64,000 nt of DNA from positions 39,395-103,394 of the forward strand of contig DUNO01000026.1 in NCBI GenBank assembly GCA_012839295.1. Direction: 5' to 3'. The number at the start of each line of letters is the position of its first letter. The stretch's first letter is position 1. This document shows positions 42,965 through 51,778 of the stretch, piece by piece. The translations under genes and the position numbers were made by a program. The notes beneath the pieces were generated by a model that saw nothing but the letters and a program-made list of their open reading frames with translations, was not told the DNA's origin and did not search any database. This DNA is from Clostridiales bacterium (GTDB lineage Bacteria > Bacillota > Clostridia > Lachnospirales > Lachnospiraceae).

Positions 42965-45253
42965 TTACTTCACGGTTTCATTCAGCTTTCCTAAGACATC
43001 CAGCATGGCTTCCCTGCTCACTGCCCCTCCGCCAAAGCTTAGCATTGCACGGATTGGCATATATTTCATCATCGCCATCATCATTTCCTTTGAGATAGCT
43101 TCCTGGGCTGCCTCCGTTGCCTCTTCCTGCTGCTCCGCCATAGATGAGAAAATGCTGTTCTGCCTCATGCTATTTAAGAACTCTGCTGCCGCCGGATTTT
43201 CCATCAGGTCGCCGAGGGTGGTATCTAAGGTATAGGTTGTAGGAAGCTTCACGGTTCCCGTTACCTGGATCGTCTTGCTTAGTATAATTTCCCTGGAGGA
43301 TTTGCCAACCAGGAGCTCAAACTCCCCTGATTCCACATGCCAGTCATGAATGTCCACATTCCAGTAAGCAAATGCCCTCTTGCCAAGCTCAAAGGTAACT
43401 GTCTTTGTCTCACCCGGCTGTAAATCTACCTTTGCAAATTCCTTCAATTCCTTAGCCGGACGGATTACGGTGCTGACCTTATCTGCAACATAGAGCTGGA
43501 CCACTTCCTTGCCGGCCATGCTGCCCGTATTCTTAACATCTACGGATACCTTCACCGTATCCTGGTCCGTAATGCTCTCGCTGCTCACTGTCAGGTTGGA
43601 ATATTCAAAGGTGGTATAGCTTAAGCCATGGCCGAAGGGGAATAAGACGTCCATCTTCTTCTTATCGTAATAACGGTAGCCTACGAACACGCCTTCCCTA
43701 TATTCTACCTTATCCTTCTCTCCCAGGTAATAGAGATAAGAAGGGTTATCCTCAAGCTTAACAGGGAAGGTCTCCGGAAGCTTCGCGCTGGGATTCACCC
43801 TGCCAAAGAGAATGTCCACACAGGCACCGCCTATGGCCTGGCCTCCAAGATAGGCTTCCAGGATGCCTTTCACATCATTTACCCAAGGCATTTCTACCGG
43901 GGAACCGTTGTGCAGCACTACCACCGTGTTAGGCTGTACCTCTGCTATTCTTTTGATCAGCTCATTCTGGCAGTTTGGCATTCCCATATGGCTGCGGTCA
44001 AAGCCTTCTGATTCAAAGGCATCCGGAAGCCCGGCAAATATGACGGCTGCCTTCGCCTTCCTTGCAATCTCTACTGCCTCTGCAAGCAGCGCTTCATCAA
44101 TTTTATCCTCATTATCATTAAAGCCCTGTGCAAAGGTTATGTTATCCATGCCGGCAACGACGTCCAGGGCGGAGGTTACCTTATGGCTGTTGATATGGGA
44201 GCTGCCGCCGCCCTGATAACGGGGTGCTTTCGCATATTTACCAATAAATGCGATTTCCTCCGTCTCCTTCAGGGGCAGGATACCGTCATTCTTTAACAGG
44301 ACAACCGTCTCTTCCGCTACCTTTCTGGCCAGCTCATGATCCTTGTCCCGGTCAAAGACTGCCGTCTTATCCCTGTTCTCCTCATAACGGTATACGATAT
44401 TTAAAATTCTTTCGCAGGCCCGGTCAACCACTTCCTCTTTCAAGGCTCCCGCTTTGACTGCTTCTACAATTAATTTATCATTCACTCCGTTGGAAGAAGG
44501 CATCTCCAGGTCAAGGCCTGCCGCAAGATCCTCTACCCTTGCATTTACAGCACCCCAGTCGCTTACCACATAGCCGTCAAAGCCCCATTCATCCCGGAGC
44601 ACCTTTGTAAGGTATTCTTCATTCTCAGCGGCATAAACCCCATTGATCCTATTATAGGAGCACATAACTGTCCATGGCTTTTCTTTTACCACTGCTCCCT
44701 CAAAGGCAGCCAGATAGATTTCCCTCAAGGTTCTCTCATCCACCTCGGAGGAAGAGGTCATCCTGCGGTGCTCCTGGTTATTTGCCAGGAAATGCTTAAT
44801 GCTGGTGCCCACATTCTTGCTCTGGACACCCTTGATTAAGGCACCTGCCATCTCAGAAGCCACCAGGGGGTCTTCGGAATAATATTCAAAGTTTCTGCCG
44901 CACAGGGGGGAACGCTTAATATTAACAGCCGGCCCCAGGATTACGCTGACTCCCTCCGCCTGGCATTCATTACCCAGCGCCTCACCCATTGTGGCGATTA
45001 ATTCCCTGTTAAAGGAAGCCGCTGTTCCGCAGCCTGCCGGGAAGCAAACCGCCTTAATACTGTCATTCATACCAAGATGGTCGCCCTCCAGATCCTGCTT
45101 TCTCAGACCATGAGGTCCGTCAGATACCATGGTTGCCGGGACTCCCAGACGTTCCACTGCCTTGGTGTGCCAAAAATCCGCACCGGAGCACAGACCTGCT
45201 TTTTCTTCCAGCGTCAGCTTTGCAATTATCTCCCTAATCTTCTCTCTTTCCAT
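42965..45253 (-). CDS. GH3 family beta-glucosidase
   Basis: A 762-aa cytoplasmic enzyme without signal peptide. Barrel domain: MVSDGPHGLRKQD (44-54), LGPAVNIKRSPLCGRNFEYY (106-125), KHFLANNQEHRR (153-164), and the nucleophile Asp232 in GYVVSDWGAV. The alpha/beta sandwich domain follows (ETVVLLKNDGILPL; QGGGSSHIN), then a fibronectin III-like domain (YTTFEYSNLTVSSESI to FELLVGKSS). A C-terminal extension of about 100 residues, Met/Ala-rich, resembles the tail of clostridial GH3 enzymes. It probably splits beta-glucosides taken up by the cell. It has its own leader with a Shine-Dalgarno hairpin. Confidence 0.93.
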   Translation of the reverse strand: MEREKIREIIAKLTLEEKAGLCSGADFWHTKAVERLGVPATMVSDGPHGLRKQDLEGDHLGMNDSIKAVCFPAGCGTAASFNRELIATMGEALGNECQAEGVSVILGPAVNIKRSPLCGRNFEYYSEDPLVASEMAGALIKGVQSKNVGTSIKHFLANNQEHRRMTSSSEVDERTLREIYLAAFEGAVVKEKPWTVMCSYNRINGVYAAENEEYLTKVLRDEWGFDGYVVSDWGAVNARVEDLAAGLDLEMPSSNGVNDKLIVEAVKAGALKEEVVDRACERILNIVYRYEENRDKTAVFDRDKDHELARKVAEETVVLLKNDGILPLKETEEIAFIGKYAKAPRYQGGGSSHINSHKVTSALDVVAGMDNITFAQGFNDNEDKIDEALLAEAVEIARKAKAAVIFAGLPDAFESEGFDRSHMGMPNCQNELIKRIAEVQPNTVVVLHNGSPVEMPWVNDVKGILEAYLGGQAIGGACVDILFGRVNPSAKLPETFPVKLEDNPSYLYYLGEKDKVEYREGVFVGYRYYDKKKMDVLFPFGHGLSYTTFEYSNLTVSSESITDQDTVKVSVDVKNTGSMAGKEVVQLYVADKVSTVIRPAKELKEFAKVDLQPGETKTVTFELGKRAFAYWNVDIHDWHVESGEFELLVGKSSREIILSKTIQVTGTVKLPTTYTLDTTLGDLMENPAAAEFLNSMRQNSIFSSMAEQQEEATEAAQEAISKEMMMAMMKYMPIRAMLSFGGGAVSREAMLDVLGKLNETVK

Positions 45254-45263
45254 TTACCTCAAA

Positions 45264-45301
45264 TCTCCTTCCGGTTGTAAGAAAGGAGATTATTCTCCTT
45301 C
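45264..45301 (-). promoter_or_regulatory. Shine-Dalgarno switch-like hairpin before the GH3 gene
   Basis: On the minus strand there are two AAGGAG copies (plus-strand CTCCTT at 45295-45300 and 45265-45270) with a CTCCTT between them (AAGGAG at 45283-45288 on plus). The middle segment can pair either with the upstream copy (AAGGAGAATAATCTCCTT, a 7-bp hairpin) or with the real ribosome site 11 bases before the ATG. This could modulate translation; no ligand is evident. Confidence 0.45.
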
Positions 45302-45505
45302 CTATATATTAGTACTTTTAAAAATCAGACCACAATAAAATTCTAATACATATCAGGCGGGAGATACTATCATGATTTTTGTTTTTATATCATTATTTTG
45401 TCTTGATTTTGCCTTTGGATATATTCAGGATGTATTAGGGCTATCTTTAGGATGTATCCAGGATGTATCTTGGATACAAAAATATATTCCTTTTTTACCA
45501 ACTCC

Positions 45506-46693
45506 TTAAAATTCAGGAGGATGGTTTTTTGCACGGTACTCCTGGGGTGTCAGCCCCACATATTTTTTAAAGGTGCTGGTAAGATAGCTGTGGGAGCTCA
45601 TATTCAGGTATTCCGATATCTCGTACACACTCCGGTCTGAGAATTTAAGCATATTCTTCGCCAAATTTACCTTCTCCCGCTGGATATATTCACTTATCGT
45701 CATCCCCTCGGTCCTTGAGAAGAGCTTCGACAGATAGGAGGCATTTACCTGCAAGGCCTTTGCGACATCCGACAGGCTTATTTTTTTAAATATATTCTGG
45801 GCAATGTACTTCTTACTGTCCTCCACATGGCTGTTGGAGGATCTGTGCTCCGCATACTTTTTCACCAGCTCCGCAAAGACGATGGATGCTTCATCCACAT
45901 TTTTTTTAATATCCGCACTTGTCCTGCATTTTGAGATCCGCTTTAAATAAACATCACTGACCAAAAAGCTCTCCGCCGAGGTCGCCCCGCCTTCAATGGC
46001 TGCCCGGGCAGCCATGGTAATAAAGGAGATTGCCATATATTCATCATTTTTAAATACATTATCCTCAATTATCAGAGGGCTTTTATAGGAAGGCATCTTC
46101 ATGTACTGCTTTACCTTTTCCGTATCCCCATAACGGATCGCATCCATGGCAACCTGCTCCTCCGCATAGGTATGGTTTAAGAGTAAGTTGTCCTCCCGCT
46201 TCAGGGTATGCTCAATCAGCTGCTCCGCTATATTGGGAAATTCCGTAATGCCCTGGTCAATATAATCCATGAAATAATCCAGGGTATACTCCTTTCCCTT
46301 CATAACCGTGAGAAGAACCGCAATAACGGACATCAGCCTTTGCATGCTGCAAAAATATAACTCCCTGATTTCCTCCGTCTTATTTTTAATCAGTTGGTTG
46401 TACCGCTTCTTCTCAAGCTGGTTCAGGTAACGGAAGGCTATGGGTCCCCATACATAATAGGACTCCTCCACCCTGCTGCCGCAGATGCAGATTGGCAGCC
46501 CGTCAAGATAGCGTATACTAAATTCCTGGGCTCTTAAATCCTCCCGCAGCCTGCTGATATACTCAGCAATCTGGGGATGGGGCTCCTTCTGGTCACTAAT
46601 GCTGGAATAGATATTTTTAATCCTGCCGGCTCCGTCATATTCTGTTAACGGGATCCCTGCCAGGTCCGAGATTGTCGCAATAATAAAGCTCAT
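45506..46693 (-). CDS. AraC family transcriptional regulator
   Basis: A 395-aa cytoplasmic regulator. Two AraC helix-turn-helix units occupy the last 100 residues (ISLSDVAKALQVNASYLSKL; YEISEYLNMSSHSYLTSTFK) ending in GLTPQEYR. The N-terminal 280 residues hold no recognised domain; CSMQRLMSVIAVLL is a hydrophobic patch. The ATG at 46693 has AAGGAG seven bases upstream. It lies upstream of the GH3 gene on the same strand and about 100 bases after the siderophore ATPase gene. A role in beta-glucoside control is a guess from position. Confidence 0.85.
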   Translation of the reverse strand: MSFIIATISDLAGIPLTEYDGAGRIKNIYSSISDQKEPHPQIAEYISRLREDLRAQEFSIRYLDGLPICICGSRVEESYYVWGPIAFRYLNQLEKKRYNQLIKNKTEEIRELYFCSMQRLMSVIAVLLTVMKGKEYTLDYFMDYIDQGITEFPNIAEQLIEHTLKREDNLLLNHTYAEEQVAMDAIRYGDTEKVKQYMKMPSYKSPLIIEDNVFKNDEYMAISFITMAARAAIEGGATSAESFLVSDVYLKRISKCRTSADIKKNVDEASIVFAELVKKYAEHRSSNSHVEDSKKYIAQNIFKKISLSDVAKALQVNASYLSKLFSRTEGMTISEYIQREKVNLAKNMLKFSDRSVYEISEYLNMSSHSYLTSTFKKYVGLTPQEYRAKNHPPEF

Positions 46694-46745
46694 TCCACCG
46701 CTCCTTTGGCTCTCCTGCCTGGATGACAAACCAGGTATAACAAAT

Positions 46746-46768
46746 GTCCCGCATATGGCATGCGAGAC
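46746..46768 (-). terminator. possible terminator of the siderophore operon
   Basis: Minus strand GTCTCGCAT, loop GCC, ATATGCGGGAC forms a hairpin with one or two mismatches about 30 bases after the ATPase stop, followed by ATTTGTTAT. The U-tract is poor. Confidence 0.4.
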
Positions 46769-46794
46769 AAAGCAAGTTTACTATGGTAAGTATA

Positions 46795-47595
46795 TCATGA
46801 AGAAAGCTCCTTCCGCAACAGCTTATAATCCACGCAGACAGGATATTGCTTCTTATCATCCAATTGCAGCGTTACGTCAATCCCGTAAATCTCCCGCAGG
46901 GCTTCCTTTGTAATAACCTCCCTTGGGATGCCGGCGCATACGATTTTACCCTGCTTTAACCCAATGATCTTGCCGGCGAAGCGGCAGGCATGGTTTAACT
47001 CATGGAGCACCATGACAACGGTAATCCTCTTCTGTCTGTTCAGGCGCTCTAATACCTCCAGGATCTCCAGCTGATAGGAGATATCCAGGTAGGTCGTCGG
47101 CTCATCCAGCATAATGATATCTGTTTCCTGGGCCAGGGTCATGGCAAGCCAGGCCCTCTGCCTCTGCCCACCGGATAAGTTCTCAACTGCCCGGTCTGAA
47201 AACTCCAAAACCTCAGTTTCCCGCATGGCCCATTCAATAATCTCTTTGTCGTGCTTCTTTAATCCGCCGACCATCTTCTGATGGGGAAACCTTCCGAAAG
47301 CAACCAATTCCCTGACCGTTAACCCACTGGGGCAGGTCTGCGCCTGGGGTAAAAACGCAATCTGTGAGGCGATCTGTCTTTCCTTTAGCTGCTTCATATT
47401 CTTATTATTGATAAAAATCTCACCCTTTACCGGCTTTATAATTCTTGCAATTGTTTTCAGCAGGGTGGATTTTCCGCATCCGTTGGCACCAATGATGATA
47501 CTGATCTCTCCTTTAGGGATGCTAAGCTCCATCTGATCAATAATAACATTTTCTTCATAGGCAACGGATAGGTTATTGACCTTTATCGCATCCAT
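46795..47595 (-). CDS. iron-siderophore ABC transporter ATP-binding protein, FecE/FhuC-like
   Basis: A 266-aa ATPase. Walker A IIGANGCGKST (about 34-44), Q-loop with FLPQAQTCPSGLTVRELVAF, signature LSGGQRQRAWLAM (about 141-153), Walker B DIIMLDEPTTYLD, and the switch His in VMVLHELNHACR are all as in the iron-chelate family. It powers import through the two FecCD permeases encoded directly upstream; the permease stop and this ATG are adjacent (47595/47596). The last gene of the operon. Confidence 0.93.
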   Translation of the reverse strand: MDAIKVNNLSVAYEENVIIDQMELSIPKGEISIIIGANGCGKSTLLKTIARIIKPVKGEIFINNKNMKQLKERQIASQIAFLPQAQTCPSGLTVRELVAFGRFPHQKMVGGLKKHDKEIIEWAMRETEVLEFSDRAVENLSGGQRQRAWLAMTLAQETDIIMLDEPTTYLDISYQLEILEVLERLNRQKRITVVMVLHELNHACRFAGKIIGLKQGKIVCAGIPREVITKEALREIYGIDVTLQLDDKKQYPVCVDYKLLRKELSS

Positions 47596-48603
47596 CTATT
47601 TCTCCTTCATCATCAAATAAATAAAATATGGTACTCCTATCATTGAAATCGTAACTCCCACCGGTATCTCAATGGGTGAAAACAGATTCCTTGATATAGC
47701 ATCCGCAAACAGAATAATCACTCCGCTGACCATGGCAGACGTCACAGTAAAATTCTTATGGTAGGAGCCCACCAGCCTCCTCGCGATATGGGGGGAGATC
47801 AGCCCGATAAAGCCTACATTTCCCGCAAAGGCCGTGGCGCCGCCCGCCAAAATCACTGCAAAAACCAGGAATCTCCTTCTCTCCTTATGGACATTCAGTC
47901 CCAGGGTCACGGCATGCTCCTCCGACAGGTTCAGCACATCCAATTTTTTATGGTGGAACAGCACCAGGAGGAACATCAAAGTAACAAGGGGTATGATGAT
48001 CTTTACATAGCTCCAGCCGGAGCCCCAGAGGCTTCCGGAGGTCCAGACCAATACCCGGTTATAGTCACTCACACCGCCCCGGAAGGTGAAAAAGGTCAGG
48101 AATGCATTCAGTCCCGCATTCACCCCCAGCCCCACTAACAACAGCCGCTTCGGGCGGATCCGTGTCCTGCTGGACATCAGGTATAGCACAGCCGCAGCAA
48201 GCCCCGCCCCCAGCATGGCCATAAACGGCAATACATAGATCGATAAGGAGCCCAGCTCGCTATAATAATTTACGGTCCTTAAGGAGATGAAGATGACCGC
48301 CGCCACCGCAGCACCCGCATTAATCCCTATGATGCTGGAGTCCACCAGGTCATTCCTGGTTATGGTTTGGAGCAGGGAGCTGGCCGTCGATAATGCGATG
48401 GCCACAAATATACCTACCAGCATCCTGGGAAGCCTGATATTTAATAAAGCTGTCCTCTGTAGTTGTGTTCCATGTCCAAGTAAGGTACTGATAATCTCAC
48501 CGGGCTTCATCCGGTAGCTGCCCCAGCTTAAATAGAGCAGGACTGAAAGGAATAACAGCAGGGACAGGATTAAGGTCACAAAAATAAATCTCTTCTTTCT
48601 CAT
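47596..48603 (-). CDS. FecCD-family iron-siderophore permease (second)
   Basis: A 335-aa BtuC/FecD-type permease with about ten helices. Markers are RLPRMLVGIFVAIALS near residue 57, the GGVSDYNRVLVWTSGSLWG loop, and the conserved coupling segment GFIGLISPHIARRLVGSYHK (about residues 262-281) that contacts the ATPase. The start is 2 bases after the stop of the first permease. The operon layout (binding protein, permease, permease, ATPase) is the classical one. Confidence 0.93.
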   Translation of the reverse strand: MRKKRFIFVTLILSLLLFLSVLLYLSWGSYRMKPGEIISTLLGHGTQLQRTALLNIRLPRMLVGIFVAIALSTASSLLQTITRNDLVDSSIIGINAGAAVAAVIFISLRTVNYYSELGSLSIYVLPFMAMLGAGLAAAVLYLMSSRTRIRPKRLLLVGLGVNAGLNAFLTFFTFRGGVSDYNRVLVWTSGSLWGSGWSYVKIIIPLVTLMFLLVLFHHKKLDVLNLSEEHAVTLGLNVHKERRRFLVFAVILAGGATAFAGNVGFIGLISPHIARRLVGSYHKNFTVTSAMVSGVIILFADAISRNLFSPIEIPVGVTISMIGVPYFIYLMMKEK

Positions 48604-48604
48604 A

Positions 48605-49594
48605 TCAACCCTTCTCCCTTCTGGCTAAGATCAGGAAGAACGGTACACCGATAAAGGCCGTAAAGATACCAACGGGAGTTTCATAAGGATCAAAGACCAG
48701 CCTGGCAGCCATATCCGCATAGGTAAGCAGCACTCCCCCCAACAGAAAAGCAAGGGGTATATTCTTTCTGTAATCCTCCCCTATCAGCTTTCTGATAATT
48801 TGGGGAATAATAAGGCCTACGAAACCGATGTTCTTGCCGGCGGCTACCGCAGCTGCCGTCATCGGTATGATGGCCAGCAGTATGGCTAACCTGACCCTTT
48901 CCGGCTTAATCCCCATGCTGACCGCCACATCATCCCCCAAGCTTAAGATATTAATTTTCTGTGCGAATAAAACTGCAAGGATAAAGCCGGCCACTCCTAT
49001 GGTTATGACCAGGGCCGCATCTGGCCAGGTAGCATTACGGAATCCTCCCGCAACCCAGAATCCAATCAGCTGTGCCTGGTTGGACAATAAGCCTATGATT
49101 GTGGTTAAGGACAGGAAAAAAGTACTGATAGCCATACCTGCCAGCAGTATCCGGGTCATGGAGCGGTTGTTCGCCTTCGTCGACAGAAAGCCTATTACAA
49201 TCAGGCCGCTGAACACCGCCCCAAGAAAGGCGGCAAGAAACACATTCGGTGTAGTGACGGAAATCCTCAGGGCATACAGTATTGCGATCACGAGGGTGGC
49301 TCCCTGGCTTACTCCAAGAAAGGAGGGCTCGGCAATGGGATTTCTCGTAATCCCCTGGAGCATGGCTCCCGTCATGCCAAGGATCCCTCCTGTGAAAAGC
49401 ACCGTCACCGCCCTGGGAAGCCGCACATCCCGGATCAGGATCTGCTCCAGCCCTTCTCCCTTCCCCCGGATGCCGGCCCAAATGTCTGAAAGCCCAATTT
49501 GGGTTACTCCCAGGCTTACCGCCAGGAATAACCCAAGGATCAGAATAAAAATACTGCAGCCTAAGAGGACAAAAGTATTCCTATTATTTTTCAT
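48605..49594 (-). CDS. FecCD-family iron-siderophore permease (first)
   Basis: A 329-aa permease paralogous to the next gene. It has RDVRLPRAVTVLFTGGILGM near residue 51, GFWVAGGFRNATWP, and the coupling motif GFVGLIIPQIIRKLIGEDYR near the C-terminus. Its start overlaps the binding-protein stop by 11 bases, showing translational coupling. Confidence 0.93.
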   Translation of the reverse strand: MKNNRNTFVLLGCSIFILILGLFLAVSLGVTQIGLSDIWAGIRGKGEGLEQILIRDVRLPRAVTVLFTGGILGMTGAMLQGITRNPIAEPSFLGVSQGATLVIAILYALRISVTTPNVFLAAFLGAVFSGLIVIGFLSTKANNRSMTRILLAGMAISTFFLSLTTIIGLLSNQAQLIGFWVAGGFRNATWPDAALVITIGVAGFILAVLFAQKINILSLGDDVAVSMGIKPERVRLAILLAIIPMTAAAVAAGKNIGFVGLIIPQIIRKLIGEDYRKNIPLAFLLGGVLLTYADMAARLVFDPYETPVGIFTAFIGVPFFLILARREKG

Positions 49595-50591
49595 TTACCA
49601 TCTCCACGATCTCATCTAAAAGCAATAATCTGCCGATACTGCTGTAGCCCTGTACGAAGTAAGGGGAAGAAGGCAGGTTAACCACTTGTCCCTTCTGGAC
49701 CGCTGGAAGGCTCTTCCATACCCCGTTTCCTTCCAGCACCTGGAGATCCTCATCCGTAGCAATTACAAAGATATAATCTGCCTTGATCGCCGCCAGCCCC
49801 TCATAGGTCACCACCGGCAGGCTGATATCACTTTGCTCCGGCATACCCTCCGGCTTGCTCAGCCCCATATCCTCGTACAGGACACTTCCAAAGCCTGCAC
49901 CGTCAAAGACATAGAACTGTCCGCCGCTGGCTAAGAAGGACAGATATGTAGTATCTTCTCCCAAGGCTTCCTTCACCTTTTCCCCGGCCTCGGCAGCCTT
50001 CTGTTCATAGTCCTCCAGCCAGGCCTCGGCAGCATCCTCCTTGTTGAATACCTTCGCGAAAGCCTTTACATCCTCCTTCCAGTTTAACGCCTCTAACTGG
50101 ATCATAACCGTAGGGGCAATCCCGCTTAGCTGCTCATACATCTTTTCCTGGACCGTAGAAATAATGATTAAATCCGGATTCAGGTTCATGATCGCTTCAA
50201 CATCCATGGTATCCTGCATGCTATAGCCTAAAATAGTGGCTCCCTGCAGGGTATCCTCAAGATAAGCAGGGAATTTGGTGTAGTCATATGCATCACTGTT
50301 CGCCGTCCCGATTACCTTATATCCTAAGATGGACAAAATATCGCTGTTGCCGCTGATATCCACAATTCTCTCCGGATTAGCAAGTATTTCAACGTCCCCC
50401 TTTACATCCGTTACAGTAACTGTCCCCGGTACCGCCGCCGTAGGGGCTACTGCCTCTTCTGGGTCATTCCCGCTGCCCGTACCTGTTGCCAGGTCAGAAG
50501 CTGTATTTGTGTTAGCATTTGAGCAGCCAGCCAAGGTCAACGCTATGCCGCATGCTAAAATAAATTTTTTAAAGATGGAATTCATTTTCAT
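49584..50591 (-). CDS. iron-siderophore-binding lipoprotein
   Basis: A 335-aa type III binding protein. The lipoprotein signal (FKKFILACGIALTLAGC) has lipobox LAGC at about 20-23, then a Thr/Ser/Gly-rich linker and the two-lobed fold: NPERIVDISGNSDILSILGY, NLNPDLIIISTV, and YIFVIATDEDLQVLEGNGVW. It should capture a ferric siderophore at the cell surface and hand it to the FecCD pair. GGAAAGGGA precedes the ATG. It is the first gene behind a Fur-box promoter. The siderophore is not identifiable. Confidence 0.92.
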   Translation of the reverse strand: MKMNSIFKKFILACGIALTLAGCSNANTNTASDLATGTGSGNDPEEAVAPTAAVPGTVTVTDVKGDVEILANPERIVDISGNSDILSILGYKVIGTANSDAYDYTKFPAYLEDTLQGATILGYSMQDTMDVEAIMNLNPDLIIISTVQEKMYEQLSGIAPTVMIQLEALNWKEDVKAFAKVFNKEDAAEAWLEDYEQKAAEAGEKVKEALGEDTTYLSFLASGGQFYVFDGAGFGSVLYEDMGLSKPEGMPEQSDISLPVVTYEGLAAIKADYIFVIATDEDLQVLEGNGVWKSLPAVQKGQVVNLPSSPYFVQGYSSIGRLLLLDEIVEMVNEK

Positions 50592-50636
50592 TTTATTATT
50601 CCCTTTCCTATGGTATACTGTTTAACAACGAAGCTT

Positions 50637-50665
50637 ATTGTAAATGATTTTCATTATCATTTCAA
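50637..50665 (-). promoter_or_regulatory. Fur-box promoter of the siderophore operon
   Basis: Minus strand TTGAAA (50660-50665), 17 bases, TACAAT (50637-50642). The spacer is occupied by GATAATGAAAATCATTTAC (50640-50658), which matches 16 of 19 positions of the Fur consensus GATAATGATAATCATTATC. With iron, Fur would block the promoter. Confidence 0.88.
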
Positions 50666-50767
50666 TATCTGCACCTGATTTCACTATTATTACATCCGGC
50701 CGCATTATCATGCTGCAGGGCTGTATTTTTGTAACACCTTGAAAACACAAGTAAAAAGGGGATTTCC

Positions 50768-51769
50768 ATGAAAGTAAGATCCAGTGAAGAATTTAAGAGG
50801 GCTGTTTTAAAAAAATTAGGGTTCCAGGAATACCGTTATGAAAATTATACCCTGTATACGAATAAGCGCAGGCCGGAGCTGGGCTATTTGCTTCTTTACG
50901 GGAGGGCTAATTATTATACCCTGGGAATTGCGGATTATACCATACCGGAAGATTTCTCCCTGGCCTTTGACAATCCTGAGCTGTTGATGCGCTTTGGCCT
51001 GGTGTATCAGGGGGTTACCCAGTTCCAGCTGGAGAATGCGCCCGTATCCTCCTTCTCCCCCTCCTCCTTCTTTGTCATTGAGAAGAACCTGAAGGGGCAG
51101 CAGAACTGGAAAAAAGGCCAGCATTACCACGGAGCTGAAATAACCATCCATGAGGATTATTTCTCCGGAGTAATACGGCCTAATTTTCCCAAGTCCGCGG
51201 GCCTGGATTCCTTTCTTAATAACTACACTTATCTTTATCTGCCCTTGGAAATCGTAAATATCATCAGACAGCTCCAAAGGCTGGCTAATGAGAATTCCAT
51301 CACCGGCATCTACCTGGAGGCAAAGATCCTGGAATGTATCGCCATCCTCTTCAACGAGGTTACCAGGTCGCCGGAAAATGCCTTTACCAACCAGATTGAT
51401 TATGGCAGCATCCATATCGGGAAGGACCGCAGCATCAAGCTGACCGCCTCCGATATCCGGGCGATCCAAAAGGCCCATGAGCTGATTACGGAAAACTATG
51501 CCAGCCCGCCCCATATCACCGCCCTAAGCAGGATGGTGTTTTTAAATGAGCAGAAGCTAAAGGCAGGCTTTTCCAAGCATTATCATATGTCAATCGGTGA
51601 ATATGCCAATAACATACGGATGACAATTGCCGCCAACCTGCTCTCTACCACGGATCTGAGCATTGATACGGTTGCCTCCCGGGTTGGCTACAACCATTCC
51701 GCCAATTTTGCCAAAATGTTTAAGAAAACCTATGGAAAGACCCCGCTCCAGTTCCGTAAAAAATCCTGA
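50768..51769 (+). CDS. AraC family regulator, PchR/YbtA-like
   Basis: A 333-aa regulator. The N-terminal 200 residues form a sensor region (LYTNKRRPELGYLLLYGRAN; FGLVYQGVTQF) and the C-terminus has two AraC helix-turn-helix units (ITALSRMVFLNEQKLKAGFS with KHYHMSIGEY; IDTVASRVGYNHSANFAKMF) ending GKTPLQFR. The KLKAGFxxxYxxS(I/V)xEY pattern is typical of siderophore-responsive PchR/YbtA-type activators. It is divergent from the siderophore import operon, so it probably activates that operon when the loaded siderophore is present. No ribosome site was examined beyond AAAAAGGGG upstream of the ATG. Confidence 0.87.
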   Translation: MKVRSSEEFKRAVLKKLGFQEYRYENYTLYTNKRRPELGYLLLYGRANYYTLGIADYTIPEDFSLAFDNPELLMRFGLVYQGVTQFQLENAPVSSFSPSSFFVIEKNLKGQQNWKKGQHYHGAEITIHEDYFSGVIRPNFPKSAGLDSFLNNYTYLYLPLEIVNIIRQLQRLANENSITGIYLEAKILECIAILFNEVTRSPENAFTNQIDYGSIHIGKDRSIKLTASDIRAIQKAHELITENYASPPHITALSRMVFLNEQKLKAGFSKHYHMSIGEYANNIRMTIAANLLSTTDLSIDTVASRVGYNHSANFAKMFKKTYGKTPLQFRKKS

Positions 51770-51778
51770 CAGCCCGGG

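Noticed and set aside
49035..49481. Minus-strand frame overlapping the first FecCD permease in another phase
   Set aside because: Out-of-phase shadow of a conserved permease, with no hydrophobic pattern or ribosome site.
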